A stretch of 47,748 nucleotides of DNA from Conidiobolus incongruus B7586 (Eukaryota; Entomophthoromycota; Entomophthoromycetes; Entomophthorales; Conidiobolaceae), in assembly GCA_000697335.1 (NCBI GenBank), contig JNEM01014507.1, positions 1 through 47,748 of the forward strand, written 5' to 3'. A program made the position numbers and the translations under genes. Shown here one piece after another: positions 46,740 through 47,748 of the stretch. How positions within the stretch are numbered: the first letter of the stretch is position 1; each line of letters starts with the position of its first letter. The notes under the pieces are model-generated. The model saw only the letters and a list, made by a program, of their open reading frames with translations. It was not told the DNA's origin and did not search any database.

Positions 46740-47748
46740 AAATATGTAGCTTTATTCCTGTTTTAAAAAAATAGACTATATGAAGTTAAGAAAAAAGCTT
46801 AATAAAATATTTAATTATATAAATACTCTTATTGATAAATTTACAAATATTAAACAAGTTTTAATAAATAAAATAATAAAAATAACCCTTTGTTTATAAT
46901 AATTAATATTATTATAATATAAGATAATTAAGTTCTTAAAGCTTTTAATATAACTATTATAGCCTTTTTATCATAAAATTAACCTTATCATAAAGAATTA
47001 ATTTTTTAAAAAAAGAAAAAAATAGTAAAATTTTTTAATTATTATTAATCTTTTAAATAAAAACTTTAAAATTATAAGGAATAATAAAAAAAGAATATTT
47101 AATTTTTTTAAAAATACCAAAAAATTATACAAGAGTAAAATAAAAGCTTAAAATCATTGATTAAGCTATAATAATATTAAAAATATTAAAAATAATTATT
47201 AAACCAATATTATTTAATAACAAAAACTCTATAATTTAAAATAAGAAACTTTTAATTAGATGATTTATATTATTTTTATAATTAAAAATATATATTTAAA
47301 ATATAAATTTAAGTTAATTATCTTAGCATTAGCTTATAATTTTATTATTGCTTATAACTAATTTAATTTGACAAAGCTATTATGCTTATTAATTATATTT
47401 TACCTATTATTATTATAAATATTAATATTTTATTTTTTTATTGTTTTTTATATTATAAATTTATTTATTAAAAATAAAGTTATAAAACAAAACAGCTATA
47501 TATATATATATAAATTAATAATAAAATTAAATAAATTTTGTAATTGGTATATAATAGGGTAATAATCTTAAATAAATAAAGATATTATTTTAAATACCAA
47601 AAGCTCTTTCTATTATAGATTATTTTTTATTATATATAATATTGAAATTTTTATTTTTTGTTTTATAATGGGAAAAATAACTTTAATTTAGATTTTTTAA
47701 AATATAATACCTATAAACATATTATTAATATAATATATATAAAACTAA
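46740..47748. repeat. AT-saturated tract, probable decayed repeat
   Basis: Composition is like that of 1-830 and 30760-32060: almost only A and T, rich in TpA, with no ORF. I found no convincing alignment with those two copies by eye. It runs off the window end. Confidence 0.4.

Noticed and set aside
1-47748. CRISPR arrays, rRNA genes, further tRNAs
   Set aside because: No regularly spaced direct repeats with unique spacers, no rRNA-like sequence, and only one B-box with a foldable cloverleaf (tRNA-Asp).

Overview
The window is nuclear DNA from an AT-rich fungus. Fungal evidence: binuclear Zn(II)2Cys6 regulators, fungal-type orthologues of COX19, GPI16 and MDL1, a Rua1-type regulator, and many short introns (34-66 nt) with GTAAGT/GTATNT-like donors. 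The extreme AT content, gene style and short introns suggest an early-diverging lineage, perhaps an entomophthoralean fungus such as Conidiobolus. That placement is inference and has not been tested by any search.

Layout. Positions 1 to about 830 are a very AT-rich decayed repeat. A Ran1/Ksp1/Sks1-like protein kinase lies on the minus strand (2917-4227). Upstream of it are an ATG-poor leader, a TATA box and a dense cluster of CCAAT boxes. After about 4.5 kb without a gene comes a divergent housekeeping pair: COX19 (minus, 9446-9787, two exons) and GPI16/PIG-T (plus, 10026-11911, six exons). From 14.5 to 36.4 kb there is a head-to-tail array of five paralogous Zn2Cys6 transcription-factor loci spaced about 4-6 kb apart. 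Two are intact (19550-21319 and 24937-26718). Three are broken (about 14500-16200, 30490-33540 and 34688-36440). The fourth copy is split by an AT-rich insertion related to the repeat at the window start, yet its last 1.2 kb is almost identical to copy three, as expected from recent gene conversion.

From 37.7 to 38.35 kb there is a broken copy of SNF8/VPS22 (ESCRT-II). Next are a secreted protein with a 16-residue repeat (minus, 38728-39486), a tRNA-Asp(GUC) gene (40574-40645), a Rua1-type zinc regulator (minus, 41113-42368, seven-exon model) and a mitochondrial MDL1/ABCB10-type ABC exporter (minus, 42841-45367, seven exons). The window ends in another AT-saturated tract preceded by a fold-back motif.

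The genes do not form one pathway. The housekeeping genes serve the secretory pathway (GPI16) and mitochondria (COX19, MDL1). The regulator array is a lineage-specific family undergoing duplication, decay and sequence exchange. I see no CRISPR array and no prokaryotic operon. Exon models were built by hand from splice signals, phase and family similarity. COX19, GPI16, MDL1 and the Rua1-like gene all close in frame with whole codon counts (94, 534, 737 and 324 residues).
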